Source: Ampullaceana balthica (Eukaryota; Mollusca; Gastropoda; Lymnaeidae). Taken from it: 64,000 nucleotides of DNA. The notes under the pieces were generated by a model. That model was given only the letters and a program-made list of their open reading frames with translations. It was not told where the DNA came from and did not search any database. The stretch is from positions 1-64,000 of the forward strand of contig CALYLW010000054.1 of the NCBI GenBank assembly GCA_944989445.1, in the 5' to 3' direction. Positions 24,117 to 33,490 of the stretch are shown piece after piece; position 1 is the stretch's first letter, and each line of letters opens with the position of its first letter. The position numbers and the translations under genes are program-made.

Positions 24117-24890
24117 CAGTGGTTCCCAAAATTTTTTGACCCATAGACCCCTTTTATAGTCAAAACTTCCCCACGGACCCCCCAAGTGAAAAAACTACAT
24201 AAATGCATAATTTAAAAAAAAATTACAAATAAAAAAGCAGCATTTTGATGAAGAAGTATTTATTGAAATTATAACTTTTGGTTAAAATAACATTGAAAAC
24301 AAATAATAACTTGGATGAACATGATTTTCTGAGTGTATTAAGACCGATTCAATGTTATTGAGTAGCAACCGCAAATCCCCACGAGCACCAATTTCTAGTC
24401 GGTTTCTGTTTTTTAAAATATTTTTTTTTATGATGAGGTTCATTACGGCACTGAATATTTGTTCTACCAAGTAGGAGGACGGAAAAACAGTCAAAAACTT
24501 CTGTACAATAACCTATAATGCATGATATAATATTTGGATCTGATATCGTAACCAGAATTTGTGGTATCCTAGTTCAAACATTGTTTTAAGTTCCTCATTT
24601 CAATAAGCTGCCCTTTTATTGGTATGAAATACAAAATACACAAACAAATTGTGCAATGAAAACAATAAATTTAAGCTTTATTTTAAACTAACACGACAAT
24701 AGACGTTTCGGCTAATGCCTTAGTCATTAGTCAGTACAATAACATAAAATAGGTACTTACATATATTTAAATTCTTAAAACATATTATATCATAAAATAA
24801 ATTAAAATAGTTATGTAAAATAAAAAGAAAAGGAAAACAAAAACAAACATGGACACAGGATGTAGGAAAAAGCCTGTATCCTTTGCTTTT
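24117..24890. mobile_element. hAT-B left part (S3)
   Basis: Starts CAGTGGTTCCCAAA and matches S1 until the hairpin. The right hairpin arm is replaced by sequence beginning TTACTTTATTGGC. Confidence 0.7.
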
Positions 24891-24989
24891 CCTATTACTT
24901 TATTGGCATTAATAAAGAACAGTTCAATATTGAAAGAAAAATGACCCAGGTTTTTATGGCTGTACCTACACTACAAGAAGGGGCAATAT

Positions 24990-25300
24990 GTTATAAAATC
25001 GGGGGAAAAGGCCCCCTTGATCTATTAAAATTTATTCAACAGTACAGATTGGAAAATTCTTTACCCAACATTGCAATTTTGCTATGATTTTTTTCAACAA
25101 TTACTATCAGTGTCGCTATTTGTGAAATGAGCTTCTCCAAACTGAAGTTGATAAAATATAATTATCTTCAATGAAAAATGAGTGATTTAAGACTACAAAA
25201 TCTTGCAATATTGTCCATGGAACAAGATATTATAAATAATTTAAATTTTGATAGCATAATACACGATTTTTCTAATATGAAAGTTAAGAGAGTAAATGTA
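24990..25300 (+). pseudogene. hAT transposase C-terminal relic, longer version (S3)
   Basis: Readable pieces include D-L-L-K-F-I-Q-Q-Y, then a frame change, C-E-M-S-F-S-K-L-K-L-I-K, and L-R-L-Q-N-L-A-I-L-S-M-E. These are the end of the hAT catalytic domain and the dimerisation region. It is broken by frameshifts and a stop within the Y-L-x-x-T segment. It retains more than the S1 and S2 copies because no Helitron replaced its upstream part. Confidence 0.75.
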
Positions 25301-25661
25301 TAAATATGTTTGCATACTAATGTATACAATATCTTTTTTATTTTAAAAATCATTTATTTATATAAAAAAATGCATATAAATTAGTAATGTTTTTGGGTGC
25401 AAATTTGGAATAAGTTTCGTCTCATTTTTTTTTGGGGGGGGGGCTGCGACCTCCATAACTTTCTTGTGGCCTTCAGAAAAAGTATCTTGTATTTTTATAA
25501 ATGTGTATTTATAGGTATATAATCTCATGCGGCCTATTTTATTACTGCTTTCATAAGTAGGGCATGCAATGGTAAAAATGTTCCCCACCTTTACTTCGTT
25601 TCAATTACAATTATTTATTCATGTTTATTAATTTATAAAAACCATCATATGATTGACTTAA

Positions 25662-25757
25662 GGGGTCATCCATAAATTACATCATGTGATTTCGGATATT
25701 TTTACACCCCCTCCCCCCTTGTCACAAAAACTTAGACCCCTTCACCAATATGACGTG
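25662..25757. mobile_element. MITE-G left end, truncated (S3)
   Basis: GGGGTCATCCATAAATTAC start with the C-rich subterminal tract. It is cut at TGACGTGAA and followed by RT sequence. Confidence 0.55.
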
Positions 25758-25761
25758 AACC

Positions 25762-25883
25762 CCTGTAGAAGGGGGCTGGCGAAGAGGTCGACAGTGGAAA
25801 AGCTGGCTGGACAACATAAAGGAATGGAAAGGGGCGAAATTGCATGAATTATTGGCCGCCGCTCAAAATAGGCAAATGTGGAT
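25762..25883 (+). pseudogene. Non-LTR RT tail, left of the LTR insertion (S3)
   Basis: Matches 7200-7320 (the R-R-G-R-type stretch and W-L-D-N-I-K-E-W). Interrupted after GCAAATGTGGAT by the LTR element and resumes at 33289. Confidence 0.75.
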
Positions 25884-26099
25884 TGTCAGGGTATGAGAAT
25901 CACTGCGAATGATTGTTGCGAATGATTGTTGTGAGATTGTTGTGAGCCAGTGTTGGAGTCGGGTCAAGGCGTTGTTTACGGGTATGAACTCCTATCACGG
26001 GAATAATGTCTAGGATGGCTGAGTGAACTTCTGGTCACACGGGATATATCAGGGACGACCAGAGGACACGCCAGGGGTCAGTTGAGACCAGTTGGGGGG

Positions 26100-26107
26100 T
26101 ATATAAG
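26100..26107 (+). promoter_or_regulatory. Putative TATA box of the 5' LTR
   Basis: TATATAAG in a G-rich context about 330 bases before the AATAAA signal, consistent with a U3/R promoter. Repeated at 32863-32870 in the 3' LTR. Confidence 0.5.
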
Positions 26108-26428
26108 AGAGTAGTCGAGATGAGTGCGGGGGGTGGCAGAAAGCGGTGTAGTTCGGACAGTGTTGTGCGGTCAGACCGGTCAGGATAGACCGGGGAGCTG
26201 CAGGGTTGCAGTAACACAGAGAGTTGAGTTTAATGTCGCCCAGAAGCGGTCAGGCTAGGACCGAGGGGACTTAAACGCTTTGTGTATTTACGTAGATCTG
26301 AAGAGGACTTGAGCATGGGCCCAGGATGGTCGAGTCGGACCGAGGGCATGCTTGAGCATACAGCCAGTTATATATAGATGTATTTGATGTCAAGGCAAGA
26401 CAGCCAGTTGTACAGTTGTACATAGCAG

Positions 26429-26434
26429 AATAAA
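26429..26434 (+). terminator. Polyadenylation signal in the LTR
   Basis: AATAAA about 90 bases before the LTR end. The 3' LTR copy at 33192-33197 would serve the full transcript. Confidence 0.55.
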
Positions 26435-26525
26435 CATTGCATTGTTATACCGACTTGTGTCATCTCTTGAGTGTTGTGTGTAGCGGAGAGCAAACAATAA
26501 TCCACCAACGAATGAGACCTTAACA

Positions 26526-26543
26526 TGGGGGCCCGGGACCAAC
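26526..26543 (+). other. Candidate primer-binding site
   Basis: The bases directly after the 5' LTR begin TGGGGGCCCGGGACC. The leading TGG fits pairing with a tRNA CCA end. The matching tRNA is not assigned. Confidence 0.5.
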
Positions 26544-27218
26544 GAAAGAGTCTCAGGATTGCCAAGCACCGCCAGCAACACAAGAATCGACGTGAGAGAA
26601 ACGACGAAAACACATCAGTGCAGAACCTACTGTTAGGGGTCGGTTACATACCGTACAAGTCGAGGGAGAGTCAAGCGTAGGGCGTAGGGCTTACGCCTCG
26701 AACCAGAACCAGCAAAACAACGACGTCGGAACCAGCACAGCAACGACGTCTGAACCAGCGACGAACACAGGCAGTCAGGGCGTCGACAGACGGTGCCAAC
26801 TACGAGAGAAGACGATTACAAACTGTACCGGGAGGTCAAGTTGCAGAACCAAACCATCCCGTCCCAGCTACAGTGGGACCCTAAGGAGCCGAGACGACCC
26901 ACAGCACCACAGTTCAAATCGGGAAAAGATCGAGAAGATATTCAAGGTGGAGAAAAACATTACTAAGTGACAAGGAAACTGCAAAAAGTGTGACTTTGTG
27001 AACTTCTTACGAATGGATATTTATTGTGTAATGGGACTTTCATTGTATATGGATATTATGTCTGAAATATAGCCCACAGTAAGTACGTACTTAATTACTT
27101 ATAAAATAGTGTTAAATTGGGGAAGTGTGCTATAGTAAGATTGATCTGTTAAATAATATATATATAATATAATATATATAATTAGATATAGCATACCTGT
27201 CATATATAAACGAACAAT
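26544..27218 (+). other. Retrotransposon 5' leader, no gene seen
   Basis: About 675 bases between primer site and the Gag start, with 'AACCAGCA...CGACG' short repeats near 26700-26760 and an AT-rich stretch just before gag. No convincing coding sequence. Confidence 0.6.
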
Positions 27219-28361
27219 ATGGAAACGAGAAGTAAAAAAACACAAGATATCGATAAAATAATGGCGGACTTTAGGGAGACGGGGAGAAAGTTACAGTTAG
27301 AGGGGCAGGAGTTAAACAAATACGTAATAGACAAGTGGAGACAATGGGAAGAAGACGAACGAGAAAATAAGAGAAGACAGGAAGAAAACGAACGAGAAGA
27401 TAAGAGAAGACAGGAAGAAAACGAACGAGAAGATAAGAGAAGACAGGAAGCCGCGGACATTAGGAAGCATGACGAGGAACAGAGACAGAAAGAAAGGGAG
27501 CACGAATTGAAATTGGCAGAAATTAAAAGGAGAGACGAAACTGAACTGGACATGACAGGCCACTCGAGAGAAAACAAAGACCTTCGACAAATAGTAAAAA
27601 ATTTGCAAAAATTTGACGGGTCCCAAGAACTCGACGAATATGTGGCGACATTTGAACATGTAGTGACTCAGGCGAAAGTGCCAAAAAGTCAATGGCTGAT
27701 AGAGTTACAAGTAAGGCTAACGGTTGAGTTACAATCATTCTTAATGACGGAAGACGTTAGGACAAAACTGCATGATTATGACACTGTCAAGCAACTCCTT
27801 TTGCAACATGCAGGATTTAATGGGGAGAAATACAGGGAAGCGTGGAATAGACTAGCACCGGAGAGTAATAATTTTAGATTATTTCACTCAAAATTGGTTA
27901 GAAGTTTAGACAATTGGGTGGCCAGTACAAAAACAGAGAAAACATTTGAGGGGTTGAGGGATTTATTATGTAGAAACAAGTTATTATTGAACATGAATGA
28001 AGAGGCTGTTAAATGCATCCTAATGAATAATGCCCCCAAATGTGAGGACGTACTGACACAAATTGACCATATAAAGTCGGCAGGACAAGGACAACTAAGT
28101 AGGAAAGTCAATACACAGCCACTGGTAGGAGGTGTGGCGGAACATAGGGGTGAATATGGAGGCAAGTATAGAAGTCGCTCGACGGAGGGCCGAGTAATGG
28201 GTGCATGTTTTAACTGTGGTCAGAGGGGTCACATAATGGCCAACTGTCGACAGAAATGGGCCAATAATAGGATGCCTGCGAAGGGAAATCATTATAAAAA
28301 CTCAGACCAGAAATCTAGCTATAATGGAAATAAGTATCCATGGTACAGCCAGGATAGATGA
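27219..28361 (+). CDS. gag: Gag polyprotein of the LTR retrotransposon
   Basis: A 380-residue protein from ATG 27219. Residues ~30-105 are highly charged and probably coiled-coil, with three near-exact copies of an 11-residue E-N-E-R-E-D/N-K-R-R-Q-E unit coded by 33-bp repeats. Residues ~110-300 resemble the capsid region of Ty3/gypsy Gag (inference from position and composition). A CCHC zinc knuckle follows: C330, C333, H338, C343. The reading ends in TGA at 28359-28361, but the frame stays open beyond it into pol, and the next codon is CTA. It would form the particle that packages element RNA. Intact by inspection. Confidence 0.88.
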   Translation: METRSKKTQDIDKIMADFRETGRKLQLEGQELNKYVIDKWRQWEEDERENKRRQEENEREDKRRQEENEREDKRRQEAADIRKHDEEQRQKEREHELKLAEIKRRDETELDMTGHSRENKDLRQIVKNLQKFDGSQELDEYVATFEHVVTQAKVPKSQWLIELQVRLTVELQSFLMTEDVRTKLHDYDTVKQLLLQHAGFNGEKYREAWNRLAPESNNFRLFHSKLVRSLDNWVASTKTEKTFEGLRDLLCRNKLLLNMNEEAVKCILMNNAPKCEDVLTQIDHIKSAGQGQLSRKVNTQPLVGGVAEHRGEYGGKYRSRSTEGRVMGACFNCGQRGHIMANCRQKWANNRMPAKGNHYKNSDQKSSYNGNKYPWYSQDR

Positions 28362-28364
28362 CTA
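28359..28364 (+). promoter_or_regulatory. UGA-CUA stop between gag and pol: candidate readthrough site
   Basis: Gag and Pol are in the same frame, separated only by TGA, and all 29 codons from 28362 to the first pol codon counted here (28449) are open. UGA followed by CUA is an established leaky-termination context in some viral genes. No 3' RNA structure was tested. A degenerate second zinc-knuckle-like pattern appears to span the stop. Confidence 0.55.
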
Positions 28365-31300
28365 AGCAAAGATTGCAAACAGGGCCATACTATACAGTGG
28401 CAGGGGTATAAACCTAGAAAAGGGTGGCAGTCTCGCAATACGCAATGCGTGGGGAGTATGAACGATATTTTTAGAAAGTCCACGGGTAGGTTAGATGTCG
28501 AAAAATGCTTGTTGTTAGGGAAGGAAGCTTCTCTTCTTAGAGACACCGGCTGTACAATCGTAGGGTGCAGAAAGAGTTTAATACCAAAAAAATACAGGAC
28601 TGATCAGACCTTTACAGTTAAGCTTATCGATGGGACAATAAAAACGTTTGAAACTGCTATAGTAGACATTAAAACCCCTTATCTCTGCGGTAGATTTTTG
28701 TCCGCCCTTTTTGAAGATCCGGTAACAGATGTGATTTTAGGAAATGTTAGATCAGACGAGGACACACCATTCCATCACGGTAACGTAGTTACCAGGGCCC
28801 AGAATAAACGAAATAAAGGGGGAGGACCACAAATGAAAACGGTGATTAGTACAATCCCAAAAATATTTGAACACATCAATTTAGCTGAGGAGCAGGCAAA
28901 GGATAGTGGACTAAATAAACTATGGCAAAAAGCTAAAAGTCAGAGGGTGGAAAGCACCAAACAAGGAATAACAACGTTTGAAATAAACAATAATATACTG
29001 TACAGGATATTTATTTCTAAAATAGACAACAGTGTTGAAAAAAAATTGGTGATTCCGAAACCATACCGACGATTAGTCTTAGAAACGGCTCATACAACAG
29101 CATTAGCCGGACACATGTCAGTCAGAAGAACCAAATACAGAATTTTTTCTCAGTATTTCTGGCCACGTATGAGCATAGATATCAAAGAATTCATTAAGTC
29201 TTGCCCTATTTGCCAAAAAGCACGTCCACCGGGGAGCATAAAACCCATTGAGTTAGGTCAAATGGAAGTGATCGGAACACCATTTCAGAAGGTTGCTATT
29301 GATATCGTAGGGCCATTACAATTAAGTGACAATAGGAATAGATATATCCTTACGTTGGTAGATATGGCTACTCGTTGGCCTGAGGCTATTGCGCTAAAAA
29401 ATATAACAACACAAGACGTTTATGAGGCCCTATTAACAATATTCTCTAGAATGGGATTCCCTGAAGAGATCCTGTCAGATAACGGGCCCCAGTTCTCCTC
29501 CGATATGTACAAACAGGTGTGTGAATTGTTTAACATAAAATCCAGTCACTCTTCTATTTACCACCCACAGTCTAACGGGATGGTGGAAAGATTAAATGGC
29601 ACCTTAAAAAGCATGTTAAGAAAAGTGGCAGATGAGGAACCCAACAATTGGGATAGATTTTTGCCGGCAATTTTGTTTGCATATCGGGAAGTTCCGAACG
29701 AGACAACGGCAATGTCCCCTTATGAACTCCTCTTCGGGCGGAAAGTGAGAGGACCAATGTCAATTTTAAGGAAAATACTAACAAATGAAAATACGACAGA
29801 GGAAGGTAAAAACACATATGAATATATAATCGACCTCAAAAACAGAATAAAATCAGGGTTATATAAAACAGAGGCAATCACGAAAGGAAAGGCAAATAAA
29901 TATAAACAATATTATGATCAAAGGGCTAGAGAGAAAGATATACAAATTGGGGACAAAGTGCTCGTGTTGAAACCTAAAAAAGGAAATAAACTCGCTCTGT
30001 ATTCAGAAGGTCCATTCACCGTCACGAGGAAATTATCGAAATTTAATGTAGAGATTGCGAAGGGACATAAGCGTATAGTTTATCACCTCAACAGATTAAC
30101 AAAATTTGTCGAAAATAACATGGATAACACAGATGCGAACTTATCGGCAGCAGAGAAAAATGAAAAGACAATTAGTGGTGCCAGTGCCACAGTGATAGCC
30201 GAAGAAGAAGAGGAAGATGTAAATAGTGAAGACATTAAGCAAATTCCGTTAATCAACGTCAAGGTTAATTCAGGCATTGACATCAATAAGGAACTAACGG
30301 AGACACAGAAAAGACAAGTTGACGACATGGTGCATGAGTACAAGGAAATTATTTCAGATATCCCAGGGAAAACATCGGCGGGTACGCACAAAATAGAATT
30401 ATTAGACTCTAAGCCCATTAACGTAAAACCGTACGCAATACCTATTCATATGGTTCAAAGGCTAAAAGAAGAGATTAGTATGATGCTAGAACTAGGTATA
30501 ATCGAGGAAACACAGTCACCATATTGCTCTCCCTTAGTTTTAATTAAGAAAAAAGATGGATCGATTCGGACTTGCGTGGATTATAGGAAATTGAACGCAA
30601 TTACAAAAAAAGTAGCAGAAGTTATACCTAACCAGGATAAACTTCTAGAGCACATGAATAAAGCCAAATACTTTACGAAACTAGACTTAACAAAGGGATA
30701 TTGGCAAATACCTCTTGAGGAGGAAAGCAAAGAATACACAGCTTTTCAAGGCCCAGACGGGGCATATCAATATAACTTTATGCCATTCGGATTGGCAACC
30801 GCACCGGCAACGTTCAATAAAATTGTTAAGAAATTATTCAAAGGAGTAAAAGAGGTAGTTACTTATTTTGACGATATCTGTGTATACACAGACGACTGGG
30901 AGTCACATATACGAGTTACTCGAGAGGTTTTAGAGATTTTGAAAAAGGCAGGGTTCACCATTAAACCATCTAAGTTAGAAATAGGTAAAGAATCAATCGA
31001 ATTTCTGGGACATAGAATTGGAGCAGGCATCTTAAAACCAGACATGAACAATATAAACAAAGTGTTGGAAATAAAACGACCCAAAAATAAGAAACAAGTA
31101 AGGGGACTAGTTGGCCTAATAGCGTATTACAATAAATTTATACCTAATTTTTCAACGATAACAGCCCCATTGACGGACCTTACAAAGAAAGGTAAACCTA
31201 ATAATATATGTTGGACTAAGGAATGCCAACAAGCATTGGATACAATCCAAAACTATTTAACAAATAACCCCATTTTGGTTCTGCCCGACATTAAGGAACC

Positions 31301-31664
31301 TTTTATAGTTCGTACAGATGCGTCAACGAAGGGATTGGGGGCATGTTTGATGCAGAAAAGAGACAATATGCTCCACCCGGTGAAATATATTAGTCGGAAA
31401 CTGGTTGACAGGGAAACCAGATACTCAACAATAGAGAGGGAATGCTTGGCAATAATATGGGGAATTCAGAAATTATCCTACTATTTAATGGGGGCAAGAT
31501 TTACGCTCCAGTGTGACCACCAAGCGTTAAAATATTTGAACACGACTAAATTTGAAAATTCAAGAGTTTCCCGGTGGTCTTTGATGTTACAGGAATACGA
31601 TTTCAACGTGGAATACATTAAAGGTGAAGATAACATTATTGCAGATTTTTTATCGCGACAATAA
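28362..31664 (+). CDS. pol: Pol polyprotein, order protease-integrase-RT-RNase H
   Basis: 1100 open codons after the gag stop. Numbering residues from 28449: protease D-T-G at 32-34; integrase zinc-binding H215, H222, C252, C255; integrase catalytic D285, D344, E380 with the standard 35-residue D-E spacing; a G-P-F motif at 521-523; an acidic linker ~585-594; RT with palm D746 and Y-F-D-D at 806-809; RNase H D957, E998, D1023, D1066. All key residues are present, with no internal stop. The RT and RNase H signatures are of Ty3/gypsy type, but integrase lies upstream of RT, as in Ty1/copia and Gmr1-like elements. The protein ends with the RNase H A-D-F-L-S-R motif; no chromodomain. It has no convincing own start near the gag end, so expression as a Gag-Pol fusion is likely. 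Confidence 0.93.
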   Translation, partial: LSKDCKQGHTIQWQGYKPRKGWQSRNTQCVGSMNDIFRKSTGRLDVEKCLLLGKEASLLRDTGCTIVGCRKSLIPKKYRTDQTFTVKLIDGTIKTFETAIVDIKTPYLCGRFLSALFEDPVTDVILGNVRSDEDTPFHHGNVVTRAQNKRNKGGGPQMKTVISTIPKIFEHINLAEEQAKDSGLNKLWQKAKSQRVESTKQGITTFEINNNILYRIFISKIDNSVEKKLVIPKPYRRLVLETAHTTALAGHMSVRRTKYRIFSQYFWPRMSIDIKEFIKSCPICQKARPPGSIKPIELGQMEVIGTPFQKVAIDIVGPLQLSDNRNRYILTLVDMATRWPEAIALKNITTQDVYEALLTIFSRMGFPEEILSDNGPQFSSDMYKQVCELFNIKSSHSSIYHPQSNGMVERLNGTLKSMLRKVADEEPNNWDRFLPAILFAYREVPNETTAMSPYELLFGRKVRGPMSILRKILTNENTTEEGKNTYEYIIDLKNRIKSGLYKTEAITKGKANKYKQYYDQRAREKDIQIGDKVLVLKPKKGNKLALYSEGPFTVTRKLSKFNVEIAKGHKRIVYHLNRLTKFVENNMDNTDANLSAAEKNEKTISGASATVIAEEEEEDVNSEDIKQIPLINVKVNSGIDINKELTETQKRQVDDMVHEYKEIISDIPGKTSAGTHKIELLDSKPINVKPYAIPIHMVQRLKEEISMMLELGIIEETQSPYCSPLVLIKKKDGSIRTCVDYRKLNAITKKVAEVIPNQDKLLEHMNKAKYFTKLDLTKGYWQIPLEEESKEYTAFQGPDGAYQYNFMPFGLATAPATFNKIVKKLFKGVKEVVTYFDDICVYTDDWESHIRVTREVLEILKKAGFTIKPSKLEIGKESIEFLGHRIGAGILKPDMNNINKVLEIKRPKNKKQVRGLVGLIAYYNKFIPNFSTITAPLTDLTKKGKPNNICWTKECQQALDTIQNYLTNNPILVLPDIKEPFIVRTDASTKGLGACLMQKRDNMLHPVKYISRKLVDRETRYSTIERECLAIIWGIQKLSYYLMGARFTLQCDHQALKYLNTTKFENSRVSRWSLMLQEYDFNVEYIKGEDNIIADFLSRQ

Positions 31665-32632
31665 GCAGATATAATGTCCCACTGAGACTGGTAGGATCAT
31701 GACAGATCTGGTAATGTAATCATAATTAATGAGCAGAAATCAAACCATGACCGACAAGGACTCGCAGGACAGGTTTATGACAAACAAGTAGAGTTGCTTG
31801 TTCATGGGGACTAATTTTGGTAGAAATTGAGGTCTGGGTCACCTCGGGCCAGTATTATTATTATATGAACATGATTGTAAGGTTTCATAACGATTATGTA
31901 CTTAGGTTAGTTAGTACTTACGGATGGTTGTAAATAAATATGAGATGGTTGTATTTTCGTGCTGATGTTTTTTATTATAATTTTTGGCTCCGGGTGACCT
32001 CGGGCAAAATTTCATTATAAGGAGATGTAATTATTTATATATATATATATTTATGAAATTATGAGATATGATGATAATGATTTTGTTCATGATTATGTGT
32101 ATTATGATGAATTATGTTGATTACGACTACTAAATGCACATGATTGTTATATAATTGATTGTAATGGGTTAAATACAATCAGGCTGAAATGTCTATAGTC
32201 TGGATAAGTAGTTATCCCTATAACATTATCTCATGCTGGAGGTAATCCTGGAATAAATATCTTAAGGAATTTATATGAGGAACCAGTAGAGTCAGTGGGT
32301 AAATAGAAAACAATCTAGCGTAAAAATGGTCAATTGTTGGATACTAATATGTGAGGCGTTATGACCAGTAGTAGGTCGAAGGTTGGTTCTTTGAGAATTA
32401 AGATAATGATAAAGTACGAGTTGCGGATTAGTGAAGTCGTATAAAGGTACGACCAAGTGGATTTATGCTGTGTGTTGTATATACTAGTGTTTTTTTTCAT
32501 GCCATGTTGTGTATAAAATTATTTTGAAAGATATTATTTCATTATGTATTATATTATTGTAATTGTAATGTGCAGTGATTCCATGCCCTGACTTTGTTGT
32601 ATTGTGAGATTCTACCGTAAGTAGAATCTAAC
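31665..32632 (+). other. 3' untranslated region of the LTR element, no env
   Basis: About 970 AT-rich bases between pol and the polypurine tract. Two similar phrases, GGGTCACCTCGGGC and GGGTGACCTCGGGC, occur near 31836 and 31985. No envelope-like or other credible reading frame. Confidence 0.7.
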
Positions 32633-32647
32633 GGAAGAGGGGGGATA
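32633..32647 (+). other. Polypurine tract
   Basis: GGAAGAGGGGGGATA lies directly before the 3' LTR, the expected plus-strand priming site. Confidence 0.8.
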
Positions 32648-33288
32648 TGTCAGGGTATGAGAATCACTGCGAATGATTGTTGCGAATGATTGTTGTGAGA
32701 TTGTTGTGAGCCAGTGTTGGAGTCGGGTCAAGGCGTTGTTACGGGTATGAACTCCTATCACGGGAATAATGTCTAGGATGGCTGAGTGAACTTCTGGCCA
32801 CACGGGATATATCAGGGACGACCAGAGGACACGCCAGGGGTCAGTTGAGACCAGTTGGGGGGTATATAAGAGAGTAGTCGAGATGAGTGCGGGGGGTGGC
32901 AGAAAGCGGTGTAGTTCGGACAGTGTTGTGCTGTCAGACCGGTCAGGATAGACCGGGGAGCTGCAGGGTTGCAGTAACACAGAGAGTTGAGTTTAATGTC
33001 GCCCAGAAGCGGTCAGGCTAGGACCGAGGGGACTTAAACGCTTTGTGTATTTACGTAGATCTGAAGAGGACTTGAGCATGGGCCCAGGATGGTCGAGTCG
33101 GACCGAGGGCATGCTTGAGCATACAGCCAGTTATATATAGATGTATTTGATGTCAAGGCAAGACAGCCAGTTGTACAGTTGTACATAGCAGAATAAACAT
33201 TGCATTGTTATACCGACTTGTGTCATCTCTTGAGTGTTGTGTGTAGCGGAGAGCAAACAATAATCCACCAACGAATGAGACCTTAACA
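32648..33288 (+). repeat. 3' LTR
   Basis: Starts TGTCAGGG and ends TTAACA, followed by the TGGAT target duplication at 33289-33293. Nearly identical to the 5' LTR. Confidence 0.93.
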
Positions 33289-33490
33289 TGGATATCGTTG
33301 TCTGTTGATGTGTCCATGCGCTCGCACCCTCGACCGAAACGGTCACGGGACTGATGATGATTACTATCTTTCCTTCTATATCGTGAATCTCAGTGTGGTG
33401 GGCATAGTGCGAAGCTGTGCGGCTGTGAACAATACTAGATACAGACTGCGTCTTGCTTGCTGTAGTTTCTGGTCAATTATATATAGACTA
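33289..33490 (+). pseudogene. Non-LTR RT tail, right of the LTR insertion (S3)
   Basis: Resumes the interrupted RT sequence (ATCGTTGTCTGTTGATGTG...) as in 7320-7520. Confidence 0.72.

Larger units (their letters stand above)
22531..25757 (+). mobile_element. hAT-A, S3 copy, right end deleted
   Basis: Begins CAGTGGCATAGCTAG. It includes the left part of hAT-B (24117-24890), a transposase relic and a cut MITE-G. At about 25758 the sequence jumps to the RT tail, so the right terminus and target duplication are lost. Confidence 0.75.
25884..26525 (+). repeat. 5' LTR
   Basis: Starts TGTCAGGG and ends TTAACA (TG...CA). It contains a TATA-like TATATAAG at 26100-26107 and AATAAA at 26429-26434. By eye it differs from the 3' LTR at two substitutions and one T indel. 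Confidence 0.93.
25884..33288 (+). mobile_element. Complete Gmr1-type Ty3/gypsy LTR retrotransposon
   Basis: A 7.4-kb element with two LTRs (25884-26525 and 32648-33288), a 5-bp duplication TGGAT on each side (25879-25883 and 33289-33293), a primer-site-like TGG directly after the 5' LTR, a polypurine tract before the 3' LTR, and open gag and pol regions. RT and integrase motifs are of Ty3/gypsy type, but integrase precedes RT. No env-like frame. It is inserted in the degenerate non-LTR RT tail of S3. LTRs differ at about three positions by eye, implying recent insertion. Confidence 0.93.
21466..33490. repeat. Segment S3 of the array
   Basis: Colinear with S1 from its start to the hAT-B hairpin (~24,890), then switches to a hAT-A transposase relic. 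It lacks the Helitron array and, by a junction near 25,758, the right part of MITE-G, the hAT-A right end and most of the RT tail. A complete LTR retrotransposon is inserted at 25884. Stretch 21466-22372 contains no gene apart from the tRNA-like relic and the TA tract at 21656-21684. Confidence 0.85.

Noticed and set aside
28359..28361. Selenocysteine decoding of the gag UGA
   Set aside because: No SECIS-like element was evident, and readthrough by CUA context is simpler.
27200..28546. Minus-strand frames opposite gag and pol
   Set aside because: Low-complexity complements of the charged Gag repeats and pol; no domain.
31665..32632. Possible env gene after pol
   Set aside because: No long frame, signal peptide or membrane segment; AT-rich untranslated region only.
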